Source: Verrucomicrobiaceae bacterium UBA1938
GTDB taxonomy: Bacteria > Verrucomicrobiota > Verrucomicrobiia > Verrucomicrobiales > Verrucomicrobiaceae
Direction of reading: 5' to 3'
Assembly (NCBI GenBank): GCA_002336895.1
Contig: DDFC01000025.1
Location: forward strand, 124,001-188,000
DNA length: 64,000 bases
Shown: positions 9,627 through 17,374 of the stretch, in pieces
How positions within the stretch are numbered: position 1 is the first letter of the stretch
Layout of the letters: the number at the start of each line of letters is the position of its first letter
Position numbers and translations under genes: made by a program
The notes under the pieces: generated by a model
Told to the model about the DNA's origin: nothing
Databases searched by the model: none
Seen by the model: the letters and a program-made list of their open reading frames with translations, nothing else

Positions 9627-11990
9627 ATGAGATTTCTTGTTCTATTCTTTCTGTTGGTGCCGCTGGCGGGTTTTGCGGCAGACGCTTTCCGGCAGGTGGG
9701 GGTGGCAGCGGTGGACATCACGCCGGATTATCCGGTGAGGCTGAGCGGATACGGAAACCGGCGTGCGCCTAACACGGGGGTGGAGCAGCGTATTTTTGCC
9801 AAGGCTCTGGTAATTGGCGGTGATGATGACGGGCCTGCTGTGCTGGTGACGGTGGACAACGTGGGCGTGCCTGCCTCCATGCGCGACGAAGTGCTGAGAC
9901 GCCTCAAGCCAGACACGAAGGTGGAGGGAGAGAGATTCGCCATCTGCTCCAGTCATACCCACTGCGCTCCGATGCTCATCGGCGTGCTGCCCAATCTCTT
10001 TGGCATGGATATTCCGCCGGAGCATCTGCCTGCCATTGAGCGCTACACGCGTGAACTATCGAGCCATCTCGAAAAGGTCGTGCGTGAGGCTCTGGCAGAT
10101 CGGAAGCCAGCCACGCTGGCCTGGGGAGTGGGCAGGGTGGGGTTTGCGGCAAACCGGCGTTTGTTTCCCCTAAAGCCGATCGATCATGATCTGCCTGTGC
10201 TGCGAGCCACTGGTGCTGATGGCAAAGTGAGGGCGATCTTCACGAGCTATGCCTGCCACTGCACCACCATCGGCATCGATGAAATCCATGGCGACTGGGC
10301 CGGCGTGGCTCAGGAGGCGCTGCAGAGAGAGTTTCCGGGGGCCATCGCGCTGACTGCGCTTGGCTGTGGTGCAGACCAGAATCCGAATCCGCGTCGCACG
10401 ATGGAGCTGGTGAAGCAGTACGGTGAAGACGTTGGTGCGGAAGCAAAACGGCTGGCCACGGGGGAAATGAGCCCGATCAACGGAGTGCTGACATGCAAGG
10501 CGAAGCAGATCGAGCTGGCCTTCGACAAATTGCCCACGCGTGAGGAGTGGCAGGAACTGGCTGGGTCCAAGACGGCGGCCATCGCCTATCATGCGAAGAA
10601 GAACCTCGCGAGGCTGGATCGAGGCGAGAAACTGCCAACGGAGCTGCCCTATCTGGTGCAGCGCTGGAGTTTTGGGGAGGACATGGCGATGGTGTTTCTG
10701 CCAGGGGAGATCACGGTGGACTACTCGCTACGCATCAAACGTGAGTTTGACCGGGCAAGGCTGTGGGTGAACGGCTACTCGAATGATGTGCCGTGCTACG
10801 TGCCTTCGCGCCGTGTGCTGGAGGAAGGTGGCTATGAAGGAGCCGGGGCGATGGTCTATTACGACAGGCCGACGAAGTTTGCCCCGGATGTGGAGGAGCG
10901 CATCATGGGCGCGGTGCATGAGGTGATGCCCCAAGGCTTTCTGACGCGTCCGGAGCAGGTCAAACCAATCGAAGATCCTGTGGCGGTGGCGTACCCAGAC
11001 CACTCCAAGCTGATGGTGGTACGTGATGCCGCCGGTGCTGAGCGGCCGGTGCAAAACGCGGCAGACTGGGCTGTGCGCGTGGCGCACATCAAAGCGGGCA
11101 TGCAGCAGGCAATGGGGGCGCTGAATGACACATCGCGCTGGGCACCGCTGGATATGAAGATCGTTTCTGAGGAGAAGACGGCGAAGTATCTGAGACGCAA
11201 AATCAGCTTCACCCCTGAGACGGGCGACCGCGTGCCCGCATGGCTGCTGATCCCGAACGAACTGCCTGTGGGTGGAAAAACTGCGGCCATGCTGTGCCTG
11301 CACCAGACCACCAAGATGGGCAAAGACGAACCGGCAGGTCTGGGGGGCAAGCCCTCGCTGCACTATGCGCATGAGCTGGCCGAGCGCGGCTATGTCTGTC
11401 TGGTCCCGGACTATCCGTCGTTTGGCGAGTATCCGTATGATTTTAAAACACAGGGGGCGCAGTGGGCCAGCGGGTCGATCAAGGCGGTATGGAACAACAT
11501 GCGCGCCGTGGATGTGCTGCAGGCGCTTCCTGAAGTGAACAAAGACCGCATCGGGGTGATCGGGCATTCACTGGGTGGGCACAACGCGCTGTTCACCGCC
11601 GTATTTGATGAACGCATCAAAGCGGTGGTGACGAGCTGCGGGTTCACTCCTTTTCATGACTACTATGGCGGCAAGGTGGCGGGCTGGACCAGCGACCGAT
11701 ACATGCCACGCATCAGGGATGTGTATGAAAACAATGCGGACAAGATCCCCTTTGATTTTTACGAGGTGATAGCGGCCATCGCTCCGCGCGGGGTGTTTTC
11801 GAACTCACCGGTGAGCGACAGCAATTTTGACGTGGGTGGCGTCCGCAAAGCCGTAGCCAAGGCCGGGGAGATTTTTGTTTTGCTGAAGGCGGAGAAAAAC
11901 CTCCGGCTGCTCACGCCTGATGCACCACATGATTTTCCGGAGGCGGAGCGCAAGGCGGCGTATCAGTGGCTGGATCAGATGCTCAAATGA
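9627..11990 (+). CDS. Fusion of a neutral-ceramidase-like domain and a secreted alpha/beta hydrolase
   Basis: The ATG at 9627 starts a signal peptide (MRFLVLFFLLVPLAGFAA); an upstream ATG at 9582 would place a polar leader before it. Residues 20-450 resemble the neutral/alkaline ceramidase N-terminal domain: VAAVDITPDYPVRLSGYG, the metal motif SSHTHCAP (H110, H112) and a second histidine motif SYACHC. Where ceramidases carry GDxSPN this protein has ADQNPN (249-254), so the usual serine is replaced by Asn252. Residues 500-787 are an acetylxylan-esterase/dienelactone-hydrolase-like domain with GHSLGG (Ser648) and a late PDAPHDFPEAE with His768. The product of 787 residues may bind or cleave two bonds of one substrate; ceramide as substrate is doubtful. 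Confidence 0.8.
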   Translation: MRFLVLFFLLVPLAGFAADAFRQVGVAAVDITPDYPVRLSGYGNRRAPNTGVEQRIFAKALVIGGDDDGPAVLVTVDNVGVPASMRDEVLRRLKPDTKVEGERFAICSSHTHCAPMLIGVLPNLFGMDIPPEHLPAIERYTRELSSHLEKVVREALADRKPATLAWGVGRVGFAANRRLFPLKPIDHDLPVLRATGADGKVRAIFTSYACHCTTIGIDEIHGDWAGVAQEALQREFPGAIALTALGCGADQNPNPRRTMELVKQYGEDVGAEAKRLATGEMSPINGVLTCKAKQIELAFDKLPTREEWQELAGSKTAAIAYHAKKNLARLDRGEKLPTELPYLVQRWSFGEDMAMVFLPGEITVDYSLRIKREFDRARLWVNGYSNDVPCYVPSRRVLEEGGYEGAGAMVYYDRPTKFAPDVEERIMGAVHEVMPQGFLTRPEQVKPIEDPVAVAYPDHSKLMVVRDAAGAERPVQNAADWAVRVAHIKAGMQQAMGALNDTSRWAPLDMKIVSEEKTAKYLRRKISFTPETGDRVPAWLLIPNELPVGGKTAAMLCLHQTTKMGKDEPAGLGGKPSLHYAHELAERGYVCLVPDYPSFGEYPYDFKTQGAQWASGSIKAVWNNMRAVDVLQALPEVNKDRIGVIGHSLGGHNALFTAVFDERIKAVVTSCGFTPFHDYYGGKVAGWTSDRYMPRIRDVYENNADKIPFDFYEVIAAIAPRGVFSNSPVSDSNFDVGGVRKAVAKAGEIFVLLKAEKNLRLLTPDAPHDFPEAERKAAYQWLDQMLK

Positions 11991-11993
11991 AGC

Positions 11994-13262
11994 TTACTGT
12001 TTAAGCAGAGTGGGCACGGCCCAGATGGCGTAGTTGCTTTTGGAATCCACGCCACGTGAGGTGAGGGTGAGCTGAAGCTGTGAAACGCCGCTGACATCGC
12101 ATTCCAGCAGTGTGGCCGGATCTGTGCCATTGAGTGTGATGGTGCGCAGTGGTTTGCCATCGCCGCTGACGGTGAACTCCACGCGGCCTTTGGCGCCCAG
12201 ATCAGGGTGAAGACCCGCCAGCACGGTGAAGCGTGAGTAAATATTCTTTGGCAGCAGGAAGGTGAGCGTCTTGCCCATTCCAGCGCTTATGCCATTGGAG
12301 AATTCCTTTTCGCCTGATGGCAGCTTGAGCTTGAGTGGCATGGCTTTGCTGCCTCCGGCCAGAATGATGCCGCTGCGAGGGTGGCCCCAGTGGGGTGAGC
12401 TGTAGAACTGCTGCTGCGGATAGTAGAGGCTGGCAGCCTCCAGAGGGAAAAAGCCGCCGATCTGCACCTGCTGGAGTGCGGATTTTTCCTCCGAAGGGTA
12501 TTTTTCCGAGCCGAGGCAGAGGATGGTGTAAACGGCATCGGCCACGACCTGTGCGTCCATGGTGGCAGCACGCAGCTGGTTTTTTACCACAGACTCCTGA
12601 TCAGCGGCATACAAGGCCTGAATGATCGGCACTGTGGTACTGCGGGCGTTGATGATTTCATCATGCACCCGGTGCACGAGTCGCCATGAGGCTTCATCGA
12701 CAGTAGTGCCAAGAAGCCTGGGCTGATAGCCGGAAATGCTCACCGAGAAGTCGCCATTCTCGATGGGGCCATGCATGAGCTGGTCCTTCATGACATCAGA
12801 GGGCGGCAGGAACTGCTGCAGGAGGGTGAACATGTTGTCTCCAGGTACCGTGTGAGAGGGGCTGCCGTAATCTTCAATCTGATGGCAGATGGTGCCGATG
12901 TAACGAGCCGCATCTCCAGTCCTGCCTTCGCGCAGAGATTTGACTGCCAAGTCCATGAAGTAGCGCATGACTTCCAGATATTCAGGCTGCTGGGTGGGCA
13001 GGTGGAGGATTTTCAAATACACCTCCCCAGGCGCTGACTCCATCCTGGCATAGCGTGCGTTTTCCTTGTCCGAGAAGACATTGTCCGGGATCATGCAGTA
13101 GCTGTCCCCCAGAGCCGTAAATTCGGCGCCCAACAGCTCCTTCTGCCAGGAGGGGAGAACGTCCAGCGCCCCGCGTGTGATGGCATGATGGGGCTGCCCC
13201 CAGCCAAAGACCAGAGAGGAGGGCGTGAGCGAGAGCAGGGTGGCGAGGACAAGGTGTTTCAT
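11994..13262 (-). CDS. Secreted zinc phospholipase C/P1-nuclease-like protein with C-terminal NPCBM-like domain
   Basis: The protein has 422 residues. After a signal peptide ending SSLVFG, cleavage would expose Trp21 in WGQPHHAIT; an N-terminal Trp is a zinc ligand in PLC and S1/P1 nucleases. H127, D131 and H137 in ICHQIEDYGSPSH have exactly the HxxxDxxxxxH spacing of that fold, and a later VHRVHDE could complete the trinuclear site. Residues about 275-420 form a beta domain with FTVLAGLHPDLGAKGRVEF and LTSRGVDSKSNYAIWAVP, resembling NPCBM carbohydrate-binding modules. Phospholipid or nucleic-acid cleavage cannot be decided. The gene is divergent from the PAS-AraC regulator. Confidence 0.72.
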   Translation of the reverse strand: MKHLVLATLLSLTPSSLVFGWGQPHHAITRGALDVLPSWQKELLGAEFTALGDSYCMIPDNVFSDKENARYARMESAPGEVYLKILHLPTQQPEYLEVMRYFMDLAVKSLREGRTGDAARYIGTICHQIEDYGSPSHTVPGDNMFTLLQQFLPPSDVMKDQLMHGPIENGDFSVSISGYQPRLLGTTVDEASWRLVHRVHDEIINARSTTVPIIQALYAADQESVVKNQLRAATMDAQVVADAVYTILCLGSEKYPSEEKSALQQVQIGGFFPLEAASLYYPQQQFYSSPHWGHPRSGIILAGGSKAMPLKLKLPSGEKEFSNGISAGMGKTLTFLLPKNIYSRFTVLAGLHPDLGAKGRVEFTVSGDGKPLRTITLNGTDPATLLECDVSGVSQLQLTLTSRGVDSKSNYAIWAVPTLLKQ

Positions 13263-13299
13263 GGCGCTGTAGGCAGGACATCAAGATGGCACTGAAAGC

Positions 13300-13344
13300 A
13301 TTCGTTGCGAAAAGTCGTTGTTGGAATCCGTAGGATTGAAGTGA
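13300..13344 (+). promoter_or_regulatory. Copy 1 of a shared 45-bp element (TTGCGAAAA-N12-ATCCGTAGG)
   Basis: This segment matches 15116-15160 at 34 of 45 positions with no gap. The invariant blocks TTGCGAAAA (13305-13313) and ATCCGTAGG (13326-13334) start 21 bp apart, about two helical turns. It sits in the 175-base divergent region between the PLC-like gene and the PAS-AraC gene. It may be an operator of the AraC-type regulator or a promoter shared by two transcripts. Confidence 0.5.
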
Positions 13345-13437
13345 GCACGAAGAATCATCGCGGATCCCTGTTTTTCTGATTTCGGCCCTTGGTATGCTTC
13401 GGTTTCACTTCCTGCCGCGAACTTCATTTTGACCCTC

Positions 13438-14202
13438 ATGCCTAAGACTACTCTCACCGGCAGGGCGTTTCAGCAGGCGTTCTTTCAGCGCATGGGTGAC
13501 GCGCAGCAATTCAGGCAGTTGTTCGACCACCTGCCTGAGATCGGATTCTTTGCCAAGGACCATGAATGCCGGGTGGTGGCGGCTTCTCCATTGACTCTGC
13601 GGTGGGCTGGATGTGAGCGGGAGGAGGAACTGCTGGGGCGCAACGACAGCCACATGCACTCACCTCATACGGTCAAGGCGATCCGTGCTGATGATATGGA
13701 GGTGATGCGAAGCGGGAAGCCGTTGATCAACCGTGTGCAGATGCTCTTTTCGTCGCTGCCCGGGTCGGGCTGGTATTGCACGACGAAGCTGCCGATTCTG
13801 GATGCCGGAAGCAAGGTCATAGGCCTCATGGGAATGGATCGTCCTTACCATGGAAGTCTAAGTCATCTGCCGCAATGCGCCCGTCTTGCGCCGGTGCTCC
13901 AGTGCATTGATCGGGACTACGCGGAGACGCTCTCCGTGGCTGAACTCGCCAAACTGGGCGGATGCTCAGAGCGCCAGTTGAACCGTCATTTCCAAAATAT
14001 CTTTCGCCTGTCCGCCAGCGATTTCATCATGCACCGTCGCATCCAGGCGGCCATGACGGCTCTGCATACGGATGCAACGCTGGCACAGGTCGGTGTGGAC
14101 TGCGGTTTTTACGATCAGAGTCATTTCACGCGTCAGTTCCGCAAGCTCACGGGTGAGACACCTGCGATGTTCCGCAGCCGTCTGGGGGCGCGGCATGGCT
14201 GA
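13438..14202 (+). CDS. PAS domain-containing AraC-family transcriptional regulator
   Basis: The protein has 254 residues from the ATG at 13438; a TTG at 13429 is in frame but less likely. Residues about 20-130 form a PAS-like sensor (LPEIGFFAKDHECRVVAAS, then GWYCTTKLPILDAGSKVIGLMGMD). Residues about 150-250 form the AraC double helix-turn-helix, with LSVAELAKLGGCSERQLNR and CGFYDQSHFTRQFRKLTGE. It should bind a small ligand or cofactor through PAS and activate nearby genes. A candidate target element lies upstream of its own gene and another upstream of the DUF1549 gene. The ligand is unknown. Confidence 0.87.
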   Translation: MPKTTLTGRAFQQAFFQRMGDAQQFRQLFDHLPEIGFFAKDHECRVVAASPLTLRWAGCEREEELLGRNDSHMHSPHTVKAIRADDMEVMRSGKPLINRVQMLFSSLPGSGWYCTTKLPILDAGSKVIGLMGMDRPYHGSLSHLPQCARLAPVLQCIDRDYAETLSVAELAKLGGCSERQLNRHFQNIFRLSASDFIMHRRIQAAMTALHTDATLAQVGVDCGFYDQSHFTRQFRKLTGETPAMFRSRLGARHG

Positions 14203-14314
14203 ATCGTGCCAAACTTTGTCCGCCACCGCCTATCCCTGATACGAAGACATGTGCAGGGTGCGGCTCGGCAATTGCCGCAGCCACGGATCTGCCGTGGTCA
14301 TGAACCGCTGTCCC

Positions 14315-15067
14315 ATGAACCAAATCGATCTCACTCAACGTCACGCCATTGTCACCGGCGGAGCGCGCGGTATTGGCCTCGCCATTGCCACGCGTCTGCT
14401 TCAATCGGGAGCCGGTGTCTCCCTGTGGGACATGGATGCCGAGGCTCTTGCCCAGGCGGCAGAAGAGCTGAAGCCGCTCGGCAGCGTCCACACTGCCGTG
14501 GTGGATGTGAGCAGTGCCGAATCTGTTGAAACCGCCACCGCATTGGCCGTGAAGATGTTTGGGAAGCTCGATATTTTGGTTAACAACGCGGGTATTACGG
14601 GTGGCAACTCCAAGACCTGGGAACTTAATCCCGACGACTGGCGCCGCGTGATGGACATCAATCTAACCGGGCCCTTCAACTGCTGTCGTTCGGTGGTCCC
14701 TCATTTGTTGGGAAACGGCTATGGCCGTATCGTCAACATTGCCTCCATCGCGGGCAAGGAAGGTAATCCGAATGCATCCCACTACAGTGCGTCAAAAGCA
14801 GGGGTCATCGCGCTGACGAAGTCATTGGGCAAGGAGCTCGCCACCAGCAATGTGGCCGTGAACTGCGTGACGCCAGCGGTCATCGCGACGGACATCCTCC
14901 TGCAGATGCAGCAGTCGCACATCGACTACATGCTCTCAAAAATACCCATGGGCCGCTTCGGAAAAAAGGAGGAGGTTGCAGGCTTGGTGGCGTGGCTGTG
15001 CTCTGAGGAATGTTCTTTTACCACAGGGGCCGTCTTCGACTTCTCAGGTGGACGGGCCACTTACTGA
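14315..15067 (+). CDS. Short-chain dehydrogenase/reductase (SDR)
   Basis: The protein has 250 residues from the ATG at 14315; upstream in-frame ATGs (14249, 14300) would add residues unlike the family. The Rossmann motif TGGARGIG is at 14-21, NNAG at 90-93, Ser144, and YSASK with Tyr157 and Lys161, so the full catalytic set is present. It is a classical cytoplasmic NAD(P)-dependent oxidoreductase resembling 3-oxoacyl-ACP reductase and sugar dehydrogenases. Its position just after an AraC regulator and before the large secreted-enzyme operon suggests catabolism of a sugar or sugar acid, which is inference. Confidence 0.9.
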   Translation: MNQIDLTQRHAIVTGGARGIGLAIATRLLQSGAGVSLWDMDAEALAQAAEELKPLGSVHTAVVDVSSAESVETATALAVKMFGKLDILVNNAGITGGNSKTWELNPDDWRRVMDINLTGPFNCCRSVVPHLLGNGYGRIVNIASIAGKEGNPNASHYSASKAGVIALTKSLGKELATSNVAVNCVTPAVIATDILLQMQQSHIDYMLSKIPMGRFGKKEEVAGLVAWLCSEECSFTTGAVFDFSGGRATY

Positions 15068-15115
15068 TCCATCTCACTGCAATGATCACATCATTACCAT
15101 CTCCAGTTCGGATTC

Positions 15116-15160
15116 ATTCATTGCGAAAAACCGCTGCTACGATCCGTAGGTTTAAAGCGA
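15116..15160 (+). promoter_or_regulatory. Copy 2 of the shared 45-bp element, upstream of the DUF1549 gene
   Basis: TTGCGAAAA is at 15121-15129 and ATCCGTAGG at 15142-15150, with the same 12-base spacer as copy 1. The element ends on the A of the DUF1549 start codon, in a 92-base gap after the SDR gene. As a promoter it would give a nearly leaderless transcript; as an operator it would place the long operon under the PAS-AraC protein. Confidence 0.5.
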
Positions 15161-17370
15161 TGTCGAAAAAAGTCCCCCTAAAAGCATGGATGTTTGTACT
15201 GCTCGCTGCATCGAGCAGCGCAGCGGAGCCGTCGCGTCCACTGAGTTTTGTGAACGACGTTGAACCGATCCTGACCAAGGCAGGCTGCAATGCCGGTGTC
15301 TGTCATGCCAAGGCGATCACTGGACAACGCGGATTCCGACTGAGCGTGCTGGGTTTTGAGCCGGAAGAGGACTATGAGGCGATCGTGAAGCAGGGGAAGG
15401 GGCGTCGGGTGTTCCCACCAGCTCCGGAGGAGAGTCTCTTGATTACCAAAGGAGCGGCGATCGTGCCGCATACGGGTGGCAAAAAGCTGGAACCCGGCTC
15501 CGAGGACTACAAGTTGCTGGTGCGCTGGATCGCCGAGGGGATGAACTACACGCTGAAGGATGAGGCAAAGCTCAGCGGCATATCTGTGGAACCTGCGCGG
15601 GTGACCATGAAGGTGAAAACCACGCAGCAGCTGAAAGTGACGGCGCGCTACTCTGATGGCAGCAGCCGGGATGTGACCAAGCTGGCGCTGTATGAAGCCA
15701 ATGACCGCGCCATGGCCGAGGCGAGTGAAGCCGGAATGGTGAAGACCCTGGACATTCCTGGCAACGTGGCGGTGATGGTGCGCTACGGCGGGCGGGTGTC
15801 TGTATGCAGCGTCTCGGTGCCTCTGGGGGCTCCGGTAGATTCGACGCCGCCGGTGAAAAACTTCATCGACCAGCATGTGTTTGCCAATCTGAAGCAGATC
15901 GGCGTGCCACCCTCGCCGCTGTGCGATGACTCCACCTTTCTGCGCCGTGTGTATCTCGACATCGGCGGGCGTGTGCCCACAGCAGATGAGACCAAGGCTT
16001 TCCTGGCAAGCCATGAGCCGGACAAGCGTGACAAGGTGATCGATACGCTGCTCAACAGTCCTGACTACGCGGACTACTTTGCCAACAAGTGGACATCCCT
16101 GCTCAAGAACACGCGCTCTGAGAATGCGGACATCACCTCCAACTTCGCCTTCCACGCCTGGATGAGGGACAGCCTGCTGGCCAACATGAAGTATGACCAG
16201 ATCGTGCGCCAGATCCTGGCATCGACCGGCACGATTGTCTCGAATCCTCCTGTGGCGTGGTACAAGCGTGTGAAGGAGCCGACGACGCAGCTGGAAGACG
16301 TGGCGCAGCTTTTCCTGGGCGTGCGTATGCAGTGTGCGCAGTGCCACCACCATCCCTTTGAGCGCTGGACACAGGCGGAGTACTATCATCTGGCGGCGTT
16401 TTTCAGCCAGATCGGGCGCAAGCCGACAGCCATCGCGGGAGAGGATCTCATTTTTCACAAGCGTGGCACCGCTCAGACAGAACACCGCAAAACACGGGTG
16501 ATGCTGAAGCCGGCAGGGCTTGGGGAGGCAGAGCTGGACATCGCCCCGGATGATGATCCGCGCCTGGCGCTGGTGGACTGGATGAGCAAGAAGGACAATC
16601 CTTTTTTCGCCAGAGCTTTGGTGAACCGCTACTGGAAACATTTCTTCAAACGCGGCCTGGTGGAGCCCGAAGACGACCTGCGTGATTCGAATCCTCCGAC
16701 CAACCCCGAATTGTTTGAGGCGCTGGCCAAGAGCTTTACGGCCAGCGGCTATGACCTGAAGGAGCTGGTGCGAGTCATCGCCCAGAGCCATGCCTACCAG
16801 CTGAGCTCCACGCCGAACCAATACAACGCCATCGACCGTCAGGCATTCTCGCACTACTACCCGCGGCGCATGACGGCGGAGGTGATGCTGGACAGCATTG
16901 ACATGCTGACCGGATCGAAGACGGACTTTGCCGACCTGCCTCCGGGGACACGGGCGATCTCGCTGCCGGACAACAGCTACAACCGCGCGGCTCCTTTCCT
17001 GAAGGTGTTCGGCCGCCCTGAAGGAGCCAGCGTGTGCGAGTGCGAGCGTGTGCAGTCCGCCAGTCTGGCGCAGAGCCTGCATCTCATGAACGCCTCCGAC
17101 GTGAAGGCCAAGCTCACCGCCAGCGGCGGACGCGCCGAGCTGCTGACGAAGGCGGAAATGCCCGAGCCCAAACGTATCCGCGAGCTGTATCTGGCGGCGT
17201 TTTCACGGGAGCCCACGGCGGATGAAGTGAAAATCAGCGAATCCTACATCGCAAAGCCACGCACTGATGCGGCCGGCAAGCCCATGGATTCCCAAAAATC
17301 GAGAAGGAACGGCTACGAAGATCTGCTCTGGGCGCTGCTGAACACGAAGGAGTTCATGTACAATCATTGA
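15160..17370 (+). CDS. DUF1549/DUF1553 planctomycete-type cytochrome protein with Ig-like domain
   Basis: The protein has 736 residues from the ATG at 15160, which begins a basic signal peptide ending SSSAAE. A C-x4-C-H site (C43, C48, H49 in AGCNAGVCHA) lies in the N-terminal cytochrome-like segment. A bacterial Ig-like stretch follows (about 145-230), with the phrase RYSDGSSRDVTKLA. DUF1549 (about 240-450) includes a second, canonical heme-type site CAQCHHHP at 392-399, and DUF1553 fills about 480-720. Such periplasmic or surface proteins occur in pairs with DUF1501 proteins in PVC bacteria and are linked by context to polysaccharide use; no biochemical role is established. It is first in a long plus-strand gene run. 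Confidence 0.88.
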   Translation: MSKKVPLKAWMFVLLAASSSAAEPSRPLSFVNDVEPILTKAGCNAGVCHAKAITGQRGFRLSVLGFEPEEDYEAIVKQGKGRRVFPPAPEESLLITKGAAIVPHTGGKKLEPGSEDYKLLVRWIAEGMNYTLKDEAKLSGISVEPARVTMKVKTTQQLKVTARYSDGSSRDVTKLALYEANDRAMAEASEAGMVKTLDIPGNVAVMVRYGGRVSVCSVSVPLGAPVDSTPPVKNFIDQHVFANLKQIGVPPSPLCDDSTFLRRVYLDIGGRVPTADETKAFLASHEPDKRDKVIDTLLNSPDYADYFANKWTSLLKNTRSENADITSNFAFHAWMRDSLLANMKYDQIVRQILASTGTIVSNPPVAWYKRVKEPTTQLEDVAQLFLGVRMQCAQCHHHPFERWTQAEYYHLAAFFSQIGRKPTAIAGEDLIFHKRGTAQTEHRKTRVMLKPAGLGEAELDIAPDDDPRLALVDWMSKKDNPFFARALVNRYWKHFFKRGLVEPEDDLRDSNPPTNPELFEALAKSFTASGYDLKELVRVIAQSHAYQLSSTPNQYNAIDRQAFSHYYPRRMTAEVMLDSIDMLTGSKTDFADLPPGTRAISLPDNSYNRAAPFLKVFGRPEGASVCECERVQSASLAQSLHLMNASDVKAKLTASGGRAELLTKAEMPEPKRIRELYLAAFSREPTADEVKISESYIAKPRTDAAGKPMDSQKSRRNGYEDLLWALLNTKEFMYNH

Positions 17371-17374
17371 TTTT

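Noticed and set aside
14263..14303. Short inverted repeats between the AraC and SDR genes
   Set aside because: CCACGG and CCGTGG can pair, but there is no T-tract and the stem is short; I do not call a terminator.
15178..17082. 634-residue open frame on the minus strand
   Set aside because: It lies wholly opposite the DUF1549/DUF1553 gene and shows no recognisable domain.
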